The notes under the pieces are model-generated. The model did no database searches and was not told where the DNA came from. It saw only the letters and a program-made list of their open reading frames with translations. From Flavobacterium selenitireducens (lineage in GTDB: Bacteria > Bacteroidota > Bacteroidia > Flavobacteriales > Flavobacteriaceae), in the NCBI RefSeq assembly GCF_014748335.1, contig NZ_JAAVIY010000004.1, forward strand, positions 1 to 64,000: DNA of 64,000 nucleotides, in the 5' to 3' direction. This document shows positions 8,057-17,109 of the stretch, piece by piece. A program made the translations under genes and the position numbers. Positions within the stretch are counted from its first letter, which is position 1, and the number at the start of each line of letters is the position of its first letter.

Positions 8057-9079
8057 TCAATTGTCCACATTAAGCCTGGTTTGGAAAATGTCGGCGAAAA
8101 GTTCGTAGGAGCGTTTTCGGTCTTCCCAACTTTCCGCAGGCGTTGCGATAATAATTTCGTCACACTCGTAACGATCGGCGATTTTGAGCAGTTCGGACTT
8201 CACAAAATCTGGCGTTCCTGCGACAAAACGACCGCGGTTGTAGGCCATACGCGCTTTTTGCTGAAGCGAAAAATTCATTGTTCTGATCTCGTCGAGCGAA
8301 GGCAAATCGCCTTGGCCGCCCATTTCAATGTAAAGCATGCGATATTGGAAATCCGTGATCCAGTCTTCGACCTTTTGCTCGTCTTCTGAGCAGAACGCGA
8401 ATATGCCGACGTTTACTTTAGGTTTCTGGAGTTCGGCTGATGGCTTGAAATTGTGGCGGTAGAATTCCGCGGTGTCGGGCCCGCCTTCAGGATTTATGAA
8501 TTGTGCGAACGACAGCGCCATCCCGAAGTGGGCCGCAAACTGGGCGCTTCCTCCGCTAGAGGTCAACATCCAGAGCGCGGGTAATTGCTCGGGTTTTGGA
8601 TACGATTGGACTTTTTCCTGAACCGACCCAACTTCGCTTTCTCCTCTGAAAAAGGCCTGTAAGTCTATAAGTTGCTGGAAAAAATCTTTTTCGCTGAAAT
8701 TGTTAGACGGATTCAGCAGATAAGCAGAAACCCTGTCACCTCCTGGCGCACGCCCGATTCCGAGGTCGATGCGGTTCGGATAGAGCGTTTCAAGCAGCCC
8801 GAAGTTCTCGGCCACCTTGAGCGTGCTGTGGTTTGGGAGCATAATGCCGCCGGAGCCGACGCGAATCCTCGATGTCCTGGAAGCCAGATGTGGAATCAGG
8901 ACTTCCGGAGCCGTTCCTGCGACGAGTTTAAAATTGTGGTGTTCGGAAACCCAAAAGCGTTCGTAGCCAAGCGTTTCGGCCAATTGCACGAGATTGGTGG
9001 ATTCCTCGAGTGCTTCTCCTGCGTTGGAGCCGCGTCGTATTTGGGATTGGTCAAGGACCGAAAGTTTGAGTTTTGACAT
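8057..9079 (-). CDS. Luciferase-like (LLM class) flavin-dependent oxidoreductase
   Basis: A 340-residue bacterial-luciferase-like monooxygenase. The N-terminal LSVLDQSQIRRG, the FWVSEHHN motif near residue 45, the VGSGGIMLPNHS block and the LGIGRAPGGDR segment near 110 are diagnostic of single-component LLM enzymes of the MsnO8/YceB-like type. It should be a TIM barrel using reduced FMN supplied by a separate reductase. The substrate cannot be told from sequence. The gene is monocistronic with a TACCTTTG box 4 nt before the ATG, another predicted leaderless transcript. Confidence 0.92.
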   Translation of the reverse strand: MSKLKLSVLDQSQIRRGSNAGEALEESTNLVQLAETLGYERFWVSEHHNFKLVAGTAPEVLIPHLASRTSRIRVGSGGIMLPNHSTLKVAENFGLLETLYPNRIDLGIGRAPGGDRVSAYLLNPSNNFSEKDFFQQLIDLQAFFRGESEVGSVQEKVQSYPKPEQLPALWMLTSSGGSAQFAAHFGMALSFAQFINPEGGPDTAEFYRHNFKPSAELQKPKVNVGIFAFCSEDEQKVEDWITDFQYRMLYIEMGGQGDLPSLDEIRTMNFSLQQKARMAYNRGRFVAGTPDFVKSELLKIADRYECDEIIIATPAESWEDRKRSYELFADIFQTRLNVDN

Positions 9080-9083
9080 CCGC

Positions 9084-9091
9084 CAAAGGTA
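9084..9091 (-). promoter_or_regulatory. -7 box, predicted leaderless start
   Basis: Minus-strand TACCTTTG, 4 nt before the ATG of the LLM oxidoreductase. A possible -33 TTG (minus strand) lies 25 nt upstream, slightly beyond normal spacing. Confidence 0.6.
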
Positions 9092-9274
9092 GCGGGCTAT
9101 TGGTGCAAATGAGCGTCAATTAACAATGCTTTGCACACAGTTGCTTTCAATGAGATAGCTGCTGTTTGTTGGGAAGTTTCGCGATGTGCTGAATCGCGGC
9201 TGTTAAAATACATTCATATCGGATTCTCACGTCTATGATTCGACACCTTCAGATTAAGAAACCCTGGAAACGCA

Positions 9275-9433
9275 TTACGCCGGAACCGAAGAAGTGGATT
9301 GAAAATCGTTGGTTTCCGCAACGTGATGATCCTTTTCAGGGCAGTTCCAGAGCAATCCCAGATAAAGCAATCCGGCGCTGGCAACCACTATTCCCAAAAG
9401 AAGCATGTTTGGAGTGTTAAAGATTCTTTTCAT
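9275..9433 (-). CDS. Small single-pass membrane protein
   Basis: A 52-residue predicted protein starting at the ATG at 9433: a basic N-terminus (MKRIFNTPN), one transmembrane helix (MLLLGIVVASAGLLYLGLLW) and a polar tail with a histidine pair. I recognise no family. The longer frame to 9529 adds residues without coding character, and a TTTTCAT context favours the shorter start. The 155 nt between it and the next gene shows nothing else. Moderate confidence only, resting on the helix and start. Confidence 0.45.
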   Translation of the reverse strand: MKRIFNTPNMLLLGIVVASAGLLYLGLLWNCPEKDHHVAETNDFQSTSSVPA

Positions 9434-9554
9434 GATGATCGATTGATGTTGAACTGATAGACGCATCCTTCCTGGAAATGTTACAGAAATCATAAAATTT
9501 TTTTCCGACACTTTCAAAATTTGTACCAACTTCCGGAAAGGATGCGACTTTATC

Positions 9555-10433
9555 TTACTTCAATTCGGCTCTTAACGTTTTCTCAATTCGGAACGCGTGA
9601 CTGGATCCCATTGTGACAAACACCTTTTTACCATCGTTGACCAGTTCTGAAATTATCGAACACATATGGACGTCGCGAATATCGTTCGAATAGGAAGCGA
9701 TTTCCGACAGGTAACCGTCCGGCCAACCGTATTCGTCACTTGTGTCGCGCCAATCCTTAAGGGAAGGAAAATCTCGTTTCCAGAGGCTGTCGATCTGGGC
9801 GACGGTACGGATTTCGCCTCTCAGCCCATCGATGTCGGTGCGGCTGTCGATGTTAGCTTGCAACGATGCATCTGGATCGCTGGGTTTTCCGAACCGGAAA
9901 TTGCTTACATAAGGGCGAAGCGAATAAAACGCTGCCACGCGTTTTGCGGGGAATTTCGCGAGCACGATCTTGATTTCCTCTTCTTTTTTGGGTTCCCATG
10001 TAAATAGCGGAACACCTCTTTTTTTCGACAACGCCGCCGTCATACCGCCTTCGCCGTGGGAAGCGACGGGATTTTGAAATCCTTCGAACAAAAAGCCCAA
10101 TCGACCTTCCACGAGCGCCGCATCGGGTTGGAAAGTAGCCCATTTTTGTTCGATGAGCTTGATTTGTGGGTCATCAGGGTTTTTGGTGTGTTCGATCCCC
10201 AGGACGCAAACGCTGCCCTTTCGTGTTTTGATCTCGTAGCAATAGGGTCGCGCATGGTCGCCACCTAGCGTGTCGTAAGCCGCCATATCCATTATAGGGA
10301 CGGCGAAATCTTTTACCTGTTTGACGTCGTAAAATTTGGGTGATCGCCAGATGATCCCCGTGGCCAGCAGTAGGCCGAATGTCGCGGCCAGGGCAAGCAC
10401 GCCCAAACCGAGAGCCTTGAAAACTCTTTTCAT
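9555..10433 (-). CDS. TraB/TIKI-like membrane-anchored protein
   Basis: A 292-residue protein with an N-terminal signal anchor (about residues 8-28). The soluble part has motifs of the TIKI/TraB/EreA/ChaN-like superfamily: LGIEHTKNPDD early, an ALVEGR strand, GEGGMTAAL in the middle, and VTMGSSHAFR near the C-terminus. Members of the superfamily include metalloproteases and erythromycin esterases; the conserved Glu/His set here suggests a similar metal site, but the assignment is distant. No operon partner is evident. Function unknown. Confidence 0.6.
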   Translation of the reverse strand: MKRVFKALGLGVLALAATFGLLLATGIIWRSPKFYDVKQVKDFAVPIMDMAAYDTLGGDHARPYCYEIKTRKGSVCVLGIEHTKNPDDPQIKLIEQKWATFQPDAALVEGRLGFLFEGFQNPVASHGEGGMTAALSKKRGVPLFTWEPKKEEEIKIVLAKFPAKRVAAFYSLRPYVSNFRFGKPSDPDASLQANIDSRTDIDGLRGEIRTVAQIDSLWKRDFPSLKDWRDTSDEYGWPDGYLSEIASYSNDIRDVHMCSIISELVNDGKKVFVTMGSSHAFRIEKTLRAELK

Positions 10434-10589
10434 TTTGATTGTTGATTAATGATTGATGATGATGACTTTTCGCGATATTTTAAATTTATTTATCGCATTG
10501 ATTACCCATTTGTAGGCAAAAAGCCCAAAACGTTACGCCAGGCAAAATAAAATTTCCGGATTCTAAGTTCTAAGGAAAACCTGACTAAC

Positions 10590-11195
10590 ATGAAACTGAC
10601 GTTTTTGCTGGGCATCCTGCCCTTTATTTGCTGTAATTCTGCCGATACCTGGATTGTGGAAAAAAAGTCCGGGAACGACTATTCGTCGAGAAACCTCGAA
10701 GCATTGGATTTTTGTCGCAAAAGCGGATTCAACGACAGCTATTATTTCCTCGTCGACCTTAGCGAACACTCCGGGAAAAACCGGTTTTTCATTTACGATT
10801 TCACCCAGAAGAAAATTGTCGAGCAAAAGCTGGTCACGCACGGAAGCTGCGACGTCCCCGAACAATATGCCGACCGGTGGCAGAAAGCCCGTTTCAGCAA
10901 CACCGCGGACAGTCATTGTTCTGCTTTGGGAAAGTACAAAGTGGGCGCGCGCGACAAAAGCGGCTGGGGCATAAAAGTCAAATACTGGCTGCACGGACTC
11001 GAACGAACGAATGACAATGCCCAAACGCGCCTGATCGTGCTCCACTCATGGGAAGCCGTGGCGGACAAGGAAATATTTCCGGACTACAGCCCGTTGAGTT
11101 GGGGATGTCCGGCAGTGTCCGATGCGTTCATGGAAAGATTGGACGCGCGGCTGCAAACGTCTAAAAAACCGGTGCTGCTTTGGATTATCGCCTAA
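10590..11195 (+). CDS. Murein L,D-transpeptidase-like protein (YkuD_2)
   Basis: A 201-residue exported protein of the murein L,D-transpeptidase catalytic-domain family (YkuD_2 type). The signal sequence is short and ends near a Cys pair (PFICCNS), possibly a lipobox. The catalytic region is clear: VLHSWEAVADK gives the conserved His and PLSWGCPAVSD the catalytic Cys. HGSCDVPEQY and FSNTADSHCSALGKYKVG are other conserved blocks of the family. Expected role: cross-linking or modifying peptidoglycan in the periplasm. Unlike the second L,D-transpeptidase at 23478 it is not coupled to another gene. Confidence 0.88.
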   Translation: MKLTFLLGILPFICCNSADTWIVEKKSGNDYSSRNLEALDFCRKSGFNDSYYFLVDLSEHSGKNRFFIYDFTQKKIVEQKLVTHGSCDVPEQYADRWQKARFSNTADSHCSALGKYKVGARDKSGWGIKVKYWLHGLERTNDNAQTRLIVLHSWEAVADKEIFPDYSPLSWGCPAVSDAFMERLDARLQTSKKPVLLWIIA

Positions 11196-11210
11196 ATCTT
11201 GACGTGATCC

Positions 11211-11237
11211 AGCCCCGATGGGAGCAGACAGCCTTTT
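11211..11237 (+). repeat. Degenerate copy of GGGATG/ACAGCCC repeat
   Basis: The block AGCCCCGATGGGAGCAGACA followed by GCCTTTT resembles the ends of the element seen at 44620, 45025, 57821 and 62247. It sits in the 158-nt gap between convergent genes. Short and imperfect, so tentative. Confidence 0.4.
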
Positions 11238-11353
11238 AAAAAAAGCGACATCATTTGCCGATAAAACAAAGCGACCAACGGAAGCTCTTGCTTTGAGTCG
11301 CAAATGCGGCGATTTTGAGAAAGTTGTTGCGGACAGCGGGATGAGCTGCAACT

Positions 11354-12073
11354 TTATTCGCGAAGGTCATCATCGGAAAAATCGGTTTTGCGCAACAGGC
11401 ATTTGTAGATAATGCCGCCTGTCGCTCCTCCTAAAATGGGTGCCAATAGGAACAGCCACAACTGCTCGAGTGCCCAACCCTGGACGAAAACGGCCTGGCT
11501 GATGCTGCGCGCCGGGTTGACCGATGTGTTCGTGACCGGAATGCTGATGAGGTGGATCAAGGTCAGCGCCAGTCCGATGGCGATTCCGGCGAAGCCTTCC
11601 CGCTGCCGGTCTTTCTCGGTAGCACCAAAAATGATGATGATGAAAAACATGGTCAGGATGAACTCAATCGCAAATGCCGAAATCATGTTATAGCCTCCCG
11701 GGGAATGTTCGCCGAACCCATTGGCCGCGAAGTTTCCGATGTCCTGGCCGTTTCCTATCGCGATGGCGAACAGCAGACCGGCCCCGGCTGTCGCGCCGAA
11801 GATCTGTGCGATGATGTAGGGCAAGACGGTGGAGGTCTGGACGCGCCCGCCCGCCCAAAGCCCAATTGTCACCGCCGGATTGAGATGGGCGCCCGAAATG
11901 CGTCCCAGTGAATATGCGATCGTAAGGACCGTGAGTCCGAAGGCGAGGGAAACGCCTAAAAGCCCGATTCCGATAAAAGGTTCCGATTTGAAATTGGCTG
12001 CCAGGACAGCGCTTCCGCAACCGCCGAGAACAAGCCATAGTGTTCCGAGGAACTCTGAAGCAAGTTTTTTCAT
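11354..12073 (-). CDS. aqpZ: Aquaporin Z
   Basis: A 239-residue water channel of the MIP family with six transmembrane helices and two half-helices. Both NPA boxes are intact: HLNPAVT near residue 64 and SVNPARS near residue 187. The stretch [19 protein letters not shown] is nearly identical to E. coli AqpZ, and its His and Arg are selectivity-filter residues typical of water-specific rather than glycerol channels. Inner-membrane location. Transcribed alone and convergent with the L,D-transpeptidase gene; a near-consensus TACCTTTA lies upstream. Assignment is secure. Confidence 0.96.
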   Translation of the reverse strand: MKKLASEFLGTLWLVLGGCGSAVLAANFKSEPFIGIGLLGVSLAFGLTVLTIAYSLGRISGAHLNPAVTIGLWAGGRVQTSTVLPYIIAQIFGATAGAGLLFAIAIGNGQDIGNFAANGFGEHSPGGYNMISAFAIEFILTMFFIIIIFGATEKDRQREGFAGIAIGLALTLIHLISIPVTNTSVNPARSISQAVFVQGWALEQLWLFLLAPILGGATGGIIYKCLLRKTDFSDDDLRE

Positions 12074-12247
12074 GTTTAGTGTCGTTTGGTTGGAAATTCA
12101 GACAGGGGCGGTGCGTGGTTCCTTAAAGGTAGTCTATCCATGCGAACTTTGAGTTTTATTCCACGAAAAAATATACTGAAAATCAAAAAGTTAGGTGACA
12201 GGTCAAGACCTTAGAGGCTTTTTAAACCTTTGAGGTGTGTAAGAAGC

Positions 12248-12278
12248 AAAAAAAAAGCCCGTGATTTCTCACAAGCTT
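12248..12278 (-). terminator. Intrinsic terminator of htpG
   Basis: Minus-strand hairpin with AAGC and GTGA pairing with TCAC and GCTT around a GAAA loop, followed by a run of at least eight T, starting 22 nt after the htpG stop. Confidence 0.8.
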
Positions 12279-12300
12279 AATTCGATAATTCGCGGTAAGG

Positions 12301-14181
12301 TTATTTGATCAACCCGAAACTTCGCTTGACGAAAGCCGTCAATTCCTCGCCTTTGAGCAGGTTTTGCGACAGTTTTGCCAGGTCAAGGGCTTGTTTGACG
12401 AGGCTTTCCTGGGCTGTTTTGTCTTCGGTATTCAGGATGGTCGCGGCCAACTCGGAATTCGAATTCACGACGAGATTGTACATATCCGGGAAATTCCCCA
12501 TGCCAAACATCCCGCCGCCGCCGCTTTGACTCATTTCTTTCATGCGGCGCATAAACTCCGGCTGGGTGATGATGAACGGGGCGGCCTCGCTGTCGAGCGC
12601 TTCCAACTGCACGGTATAGGTGGTAGACGGCACGATTTCCTGTACGGTAGTCTTGAGTTTTTCCTGCTCGTCTTCAGATAATTTGGAAATCGCGTTTTCG
12701 TCTTTCTTTATCAGGTTGTCGATGTGATCGGAATCCACACGGGTGAACGTGAGGTTTTCGTTGTCGCCTTCCAGTTTTTGGATTAAGTGGGAAACGATAG
12801 GGGAATCGAGCAACAAGACTTCGTAGCCCTTTGCCTTTGCCGAATCGATATAACTGTGCTGGGCATCCTTGTTTTGGGCGTACAGCACGACGAGTTTTCC
12901 ATCTTTGTCGGTTTGGTTGTCCTTGAGCGAATCTTTCAGTTCGTCAAGCGTGAAAAATTTGTCGTCGACTGTCGGATAAAGCGCGAACGCACCCGCTTTT
13001 TCGTAAAATTTATCTTCAGACAACATTCCATATTCAAGTACGATCTTAATATCGTTCCATTTCTGTTCGAAATCCTCGCGATTCTCGTTGAAAAGCGATT
13101 TTAACTTATCGGCGACTTTGCGCGTGATGTAGTTCGAAATCTTTTTGACGTTGCCGTCGGCTTGCAGGTACGAACGCGACACGTTCAACGGAATGTCCGG
13201 CGAATCGATGACGCCTCTCAACATCGTCAGGAATTCCGGCACGATGCCTTCTACGTTATCGGTCACAAAAACCTGGTTTTGGTAAAGCTGGATTTTGTCC
13301 TTTTGGATCTGAAGGTCTTTCGAAAGTTTCGGAAAGTATAAGATTCCCGTGAGGTTGAACGGATGGTCGACGTTGAGGTGGATGTTGAACAACGGCTCTT
13401 CGAACTGCATCGGATACAACTCGCGATAAAAACTTTGATAGTCCTCTTTGGAAAGGTCCGATGGCTGTTTTGTCCAGGCCGGATTTGGGTTATTGATGAT
13501 GTTGTCGACTTCGACTTCTTCCATTTTTTCATCTTCGCCGACGCCAAAAGGTTTTTTCTCGGTCCTGGTCCCGAACTTGATCGGAACCGGCATGAATTTG
13601 TTGTATTTGGCCAACAGACCGCCAATTCGCGACTCTTCAAGAAATTCGGTTGAGTCTTCTGAGATGTGGAGGATGATTTCTGTTCCTCTTTCCTGTTTGT
13701 CCGATGGTTCGAGAGTGAATTCAGGACTCCCGTCGCACGTCCAATGCGCCGCCGGCTCGTCCTTGAACGACTTGGTAGTGATTTCCACTTTGTCGGCCAC
13801 CATGAACGCGGAATAAAACCCTAAACCGAAATGCCCGATTATTCCGGTGTCTTTAGCGGAATCCTTGTATTTGTCCAAAAATTCTTCGGCTCCGGAAAAC
13901 GCGACCTGGTTGATGTATTTCTCCACTTCTTCGGCCGTCATACCGATTCCCTGGTCGATGATGTGCAGCTTTTTGCCTTCTTTGTCGATCCTGACCTCAA
14001 TGACAGGATTGCCATATTCAACGTTTGCTTCGCCAATGCTCGTGAGGTGTTTGAGTTTCAAAGTGGCATCGGTGGCATTCGAGATGAGTTCGCGAAGGAA
14101 AATCTCGTGGTCGCTGTAAAGGAATTTCTTGATTAGCGGGAAAATGTTTTCTACCGAAACATTGATTTTTCCTGTTGTCAT
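12301..14181 (-). CDS. htpG: Molecular chaperone HtpG (Hsp90)
   Basis: A 626-residue bacterial Hsp90, full length. The GHKL ATPase domain carries LRELISNATDA, IIDQGIGMT and GHFGLGFYSAFMVADKV. The middle domain shows LYFPKLSKD and LNVSRSYLQ with the catalytic-loop Arg, and the C-terminal dimerisation domain ends near FVKRSFGLIK. A linker insertion with KPFGVGEDEKMEEVEVD precedes the NPAWTK block. Cytosolic ATP-dependent chaperone for client-protein remodelling. Monocistronic with a strong terminator. I found no perfect TAnnTTTG box upstream, so a stress-type promoter is possible. Confidence 0.98.
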   Translation of the reverse strand: MTTGKINVSVENIFPLIKKFLYSDHEIFLRELISNATDATLKLKHLTSIGEANVEYGNPVIEVRIDKEGKKLHIIDQGIGMTAEEVEKYINQVAFSGAEEFLDKYKDSAKDTGIIGHFGLGFYSAFMVADKVEITTKSFKDEPAAHWTCDGSPEFTLEPSDKQERGTEIILHISEDSTEFLEESRIGGLLAKYNKFMPVPIKFGTRTEKKPFGVGEDEKMEEVEVDNIINNPNPAWTKQPSDLSKEDYQSFYRELYPMQFEEPLFNIHLNVDHPFNLTGILYFPKLSKDLQIQKDKIQLYQNQVFVTDNVEGIVPEFLTMLRGVIDSPDIPLNVSRSYLQADGNVKKISNYITRKVADKLKSLFNENREDFEQKWNDIKIVLEYGMLSEDKFYEKAGAFALYPTVDDKFFTLDELKDSLKDNQTDKDGKLVVLYAQNKDAQHSYIDSAKAKGYEVLLLDSPIVSHLIQKLEGDNENLTFTRVDSDHIDNLIKKDENAISKLSEDEQEKLKTTVQEIVPSTTYTVQLEALDSEAAPFIITQPEFMRRMKEMSQSGGGGMFGMGNFPDMYNLVVNSNSELAATILNTEDKTAQESLVKQALDLAKLSQNLLKGEELTAFVKRSFGLIK

Positions 14182-14373
14182 ATCGTTTTGTTTAAAATGG
14201 GTTCGTTAATTCGAGGCGGCTTTTTTCAAAAAAAATACCAGTTGGAGATTGGCTGACAAAATGTCCGCCTTTGTTAATCTTTCGATAAAACTAGCTTTTA
14301 AATTTAACATTTGCGCACCTACGATTGTATCTTTATGTGTATAAATAACCTAAAAATCTAAATATACCACAAA

Positions 14374-14850
14374 ATGAAACAGTTACTAATGATCGGTCTT
14401 TTTGCGCTGCTTGCCGTTAGTTGCAAATCGACATCTGCCACGACTACCAAACTCGATCGCACGTCTCAGTCGGCCATTAAAGGAAATTGGATGATTACCT
14501 CCGTGTCCTATCCGGGACAGAGCGCCATTGCGGTAAATTCATTCGGGATTGCCGACTCCCAGTGCTTCGTAAACAGCAACTGGAAATTCGTTTCCAACAA
14601 TAACAAGGGCAATATGGAACTGACCAAGGCCGGTTGTGCGGCTTTCGCTTCACCCATCACATGGTTCATCAATAAAGACGGTCAATTCGTGCTCAAAGTG
14701 TTGAGTGCGGGAGAAAAAGCCAAACGCGTTCGCGATGGTTACGTATTGGGCGTGGCCAACCAATCCGAGACATCGTTCCAACTGATCGACAAAATTGATG
14801 TCGGCGGTAAAATGACAGATGTCGTCTACCAATTCCAAAAAGTAAACTAA
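14374..14850 (+). CDS. Lipocalin-like lipoprotein
   Basis: A 158-residue lipoprotein with lipobox LLAVSC followed by a short Thr-rich linker and a domain starting IKGNWMITSVSYPGQS, the GxW pattern of small lipocalin-like beta-barrels in Bacteroidota. The middle holds CFVNSNWKFVSNN and the end VVYQFQKVN. It lies 18 nt upstream of an OmpA-like lipoprotein gene, and the pair is very probably one transcript, as is common in Flavobacteriaceae. A near-consensus TATCTTTA lies about 40 nt upstream. Ligand unknown. Confidence 0.85.
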   Translation: MKQLLMIGLFALLAVSCKSTSATTTKLDRTSQSAIKGNWMITSVSYPGQSAIAVNSFGIADSQCFVNSNWKFVSNNNKGNMELTKAGCAAFASPITWFINKDGQFVLKVLSAGEKAKRVRDGYVLGVANQSETSFQLIDKIDVGGKMTDVVYQFQKVN

Positions 14851-14868
14851 CCTATAAAAACGAAGAAA

Positions 14869-15558
14869 ATGAAAAAGTTGTCTATCATAGCCCTGGCACT
14901 TGCCACGACCTTTTCCGTGTCGCTCACAAGCTGCGAGGCCATACAGAATACGAACCAAACGCAAAGAGGTGCAGCCGTTGGTGCTGCCAGCGGTGCGGTT
15001 ATCGGAGGCGTTCTCGGGAATAACGTCGGGAAAGGCGGCAGGGGCGCGCTCGGAGCCATTGCCGGTGGTATCATCGGAGGTGTTGCCGGAGGCGTCATCG
15101 GAAACCGAATGGACAAACAAGCCCGCGAAATCGACAATGCCGTTCCCGGTGCAGAAGTGGAACGCGTAGGGGAGGGAATCAAACTCACGCTGAAAGAAAA
15201 TGCGGTGCGCTTCAACATCGACAAATCTACGTTGACGCCGACCGCCCAGGCTAATCTCGACAAACTGATTCCGGTTTTTAAAGAATATCCGGATACCAAC
15301 ATCCACATTTTTGGATATACCGACAACACGGGCACCGTCGATCACAACCTGAAACTATCCGAGCAACGTGCCGCTTCCGTGAGAAGTTATCTTTCCGGAA
15401 AGGGAATTTCCGCAAGCCGTTTCACCACGACCGGATTCGGTATCGCCGACCCTATCGCGACAAACGAGACCGTAGATGGACGCGCCCAGAACAGAAGGGT
15501 CGAATTTGCGATCGTCGCCAACCAAAAGATGATCAACGATGCTCAGAGCGGACAATAA
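14869..15558 (+). CDS. OmpA-family lipoprotein with glycine zipper
   Basis: A 229-residue outer-membrane lipoprotein. Order: signal peptide with lipobox (SLTSC), a glycine-zipper segment of about 50 residues (AAVGAASGAVIGGVLGNNVG and a second GGIIGGVAGGVIGNRMD), then a C-terminal OmpA domain (about 105-225) with FNIDKSTLTP, GYTDNTGTVDHN, LSEQRAASV and NRRVEFAI, which bind diaminopimelate in peptidoglycan. It resembles YiaD-type proteins that link outer membrane and wall. Second gene of a two-gene operon with the lipocalin-like lipoprotein, ended by a clear terminator. Confidence 0.93.
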   Translation: MKKLSIIALALATTFSVSLTSCEAIQNTNQTQRGAAVGAASGAVIGGVLGNNVGKGGRGALGAIAGGIIGGVAGGVIGNRMDKQAREIDNAVPGAEVERVGEGIKLTLKENAVRFNIDKSTLTPTAQANLDKLIPVFKEYPDTNIHIFGYTDNTGTVDHNLKLSEQRAASVRSYLSGKGISASRFTTTGFGIADPIATNETVDGRAQNRRVEFAIVANQKMINDAQSGQ

Positions 15559-15581
15559 TCCGACAAAAACAGTTAACGAAG

Positions 15582-15604
15582 AGCCGCTACTTGCGGCTTT
15601 TTTT
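15582..15604 (+). terminator. Intrinsic terminator of OmpA-like operon
   Basis: AGCCGC, 5-nt loop, GCGGCT, then seven T, starting 24 nt after the stop. Confidence 0.85.
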
Positions 15605-15631
15605 GTGGGATCAAGTCAAAGGTTTAATCCC

Positions 15632-15639
15632 TATTTTTG
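15632..15639 (+). promoter_or_regulatory. -7 promoter box upstream of tag
   Basis: TATTTTTG matches TAnnTTTG. Because transcription would start near 15644, the glycosylase start at 15697 is possible while the TTG at 15637 is not. An ATG sits 4 nt after this box (15644) and opens a 10-codon frame, MANKSCQVRT, out of frame with tag. Confidence 0.55.
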
Positions 15640-15696
15640 TCGGATGGCAAACAAAAGCTGCCAAGTCCGTACTTAAAACCAATTGCTTCAACAAAA

Positions 15697-16251
15697 ATGG
15701 CGTACTGTTCTTACATCGATGGCATGGAGCCCGAATCGCGAAAATCGCTGCACAAAAACTACCACGATAATTACTATGGTTTCCCGATCCACGACGACAA
15801 CGAACTTTTTGGGCGTCTGATAATGGAAATCAACCAGGCAGGATTGAGCTGGGAGACCATTCTCAAAAAGGAGGAAACCTTCCGAAAGGCATACGACGGA
15901 TTCAACATTGCCAAAGTGGCGGGCTATACCGAAGAAGACAGGTTGCGACTATTGTCCGATCCGGGAATCATCCGAAATAAACTGAAGGTCAACGCGGCAA
16001 TCGAGAACGCGAAAACCATCCTCACGCTTCAAAACGAATTCGGATCGTTTGAAAAGTGGCTCGCGCACCATCATCCGAAAACAAAAGAGGAATGGGTAAA
16101 ATTGTTCAAGAAGACTTTTCGGTTTACGGGAGGCGAGATCGTCAATGAATTCCTGATGAGCATCGGATACCTGAAAGGCGCTCACATTGAAAGTTGTCCG
16201 ATATACGCAAAGGCGCTCAAGGCCGATCCGATGTGGGCGAAACAATCATGA
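15697..16251 (+). CDS. tag: DNA-3-methyladenine glycosylase I
   Basis: A 184-residue base-excision glycosylase of the TAG family, close to the usual ~187 residues. Family blocks are present: an N-terminal Cys (AYCSYIDGM), YHDNYYGFPIHDDNELF, LIMEINQAGLSWETILKK, NAAIENAKTIL, and GYLKGAHIESCPI. It should remove 3-methyladenine from alkylated DNA. The distal zinc-snap His/Cys set of E. coli TAG is only partly recognisable. I use the ATG at 15697; upstream in-frame residues lie before the predicted transcription start. The end is 106 nt before a regulator gene with its own promoter. Confidence 0.9.
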   Translation: MAYCSYIDGMEPESRKSLHKNYHDNYYGFPIHDDNELFGRLIMEINQAGLSWETILKKEETFRKAYDGFNIAKVAGYTEEDRLRLLSDPGIIRNKLKVNAAIENAKTILTLQNEFGSFEKWLAHHHPKTKEEWVKLFKKTFRFTGGEIVNEFLMSIGYLKGAHIESCPIYAKALKADPMWAKQS

Positions 16252-16301
16252 TTTCCTAGGGCGCGATTCTTTCAAAATTATTGAAAAACAATTAACAACT
16301 T

Positions 16302-16337
16302 TTTGCAAATCAGCCAACTCCCAGCCGGTTATCTTTG
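16302..16337 (+). promoter_or_regulatory. Promoter of TetR-C regulator
   Basis: TATCTTTG at 16330-16337 is a perfect -7 box, 20 nt before the ATG. TTTG at 16302-16305 could be the -33 element, 24 nt upstream, one longer than the usual range. Confidence 0.6.
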
Positions 16338-16357
16338 AAATATTAAAGATCAATGAC

Positions 16358-17020
16358 ATGGCAACCGCTAAGAAAAATCCGCCTCAAAAAGAGTTTGTGA
16401 CCGAGGACAAGATCATCGAATTGTATATGAACGACGTGCTCACACACAATGGGCAGGCCGCGAACGTCTACTTGTTTTGCAAGCGCAACGCGATCGAAGA
16501 GACGCAGTTTTACCAGTTTTTTAATTCGTTTGGCTCGATACGACAGGAAATCTGGGTTAAGTTTTTTGAAAATGCCGAAACGATAATGGCGCAGTCGCCC
16601 GATTATCGCAGCTATTCGGAAAAAGATCGCCTGCTTGCACTTTACTACACGATTTTTGAAATCCTGACACTGAACCGGACATATGTCTCCTGGTCGTTGC
16701 GCGATAACAGACAAGGCCTCAGGAATCTTGCAGATCTTAAACTCTTCCGCACGAGATTCCGGGATTTTGTCGAGCAACTGTTGAAACAACAGGATCCTGA
16801 AAAATTTCGCAAAGTAAGGGATGTGACCGAACCTGTACTGTCGGAAGGGGCGTGGGTGCAATTCCTTTTCATCCTCAAATATTGGCTTGACGACAATTCC
16901 AGAGGATTTGAAAAAACCGATCTTATCATAGAAAAATCGGTAAATACCGTAGTTAGCCTGTTGGACACGAAGCCGCTCGAAAATTTGATCGACCTGGGTA
17001 AATTCCTTTGGAAAAACTGA
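16358..17020 (+). CDS. TetR-like regulator with flavobacterial C-terminal domain
   Basis: A 220-residue protein matching TetR-family regulators of Bacteroidota with the TetR C-terminal domain type. The N-terminus (EDKIIELYMNDVLTHNGQAA followed by NVYLFCKRNAIEETQFYQFF) aligns with the helix-turn-helix region but is weakly conserved, so DNA binding is plausible rather than shown. The C-terminal part (LLALYYTIFEILTLNRTYVS, then a DLKLFRTRFRDF block) is helical. I start at the ATG at 16358 behind a -7 box. It is followed 89 nt later by an ABC1-kinase gene, a pairing I believe is common in flavobacteria, suggesting a shared function. Confidence 0.82.
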   Translation: MATAKKNPPQKEFVTEDKIIELYMNDVLTHNGQAANVYLFCKRNAIEETQFYQFFNSFGSIRQEIWVKFFENAETIMAQSPDYRSYSEKDRLLALYYTIFEILTLNRTYVSWSLRDNRQGLRNLADLKLFRTRFRDFVEQLLKQQDPEKFRKVRDVTEPVLSEGAWVQFLFILKYWLDDNSRGFEKTDLIIEKSVNTVVSLLDTKPLENLIDLGKFLWKN

Positions 17021-17030
17021 TGGGGACTGG

Positions 17031-17109
17031 CGAATTAGCGAATTAGCAAATTAGCGAATTAGCGAATTATCTAATTATCTCCATCATCTCATCATCTAAT
17101 TATCTCATC
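17031..17109 (+). repeat. AATTAGCG microrepeat tract
   Basis: About four and a half copies of CGAATTAG-like octamers, then CTAATTATCTC-type units, run up to the ATG at 17110. The same family flanks ffh and folD and ends the window. It occupies the whole gap, so any promoter for the downstream kinase must lie in the repeat or upstream gene. Confidence 0.8.

Noticed and set aside
15637..15696. TTG start for tag giving a 20-residue longer protein
   Set aside because: That codon overlaps the -7 box, so it would lie upstream of transcription; the ATG at 15697 fits TAG family length.
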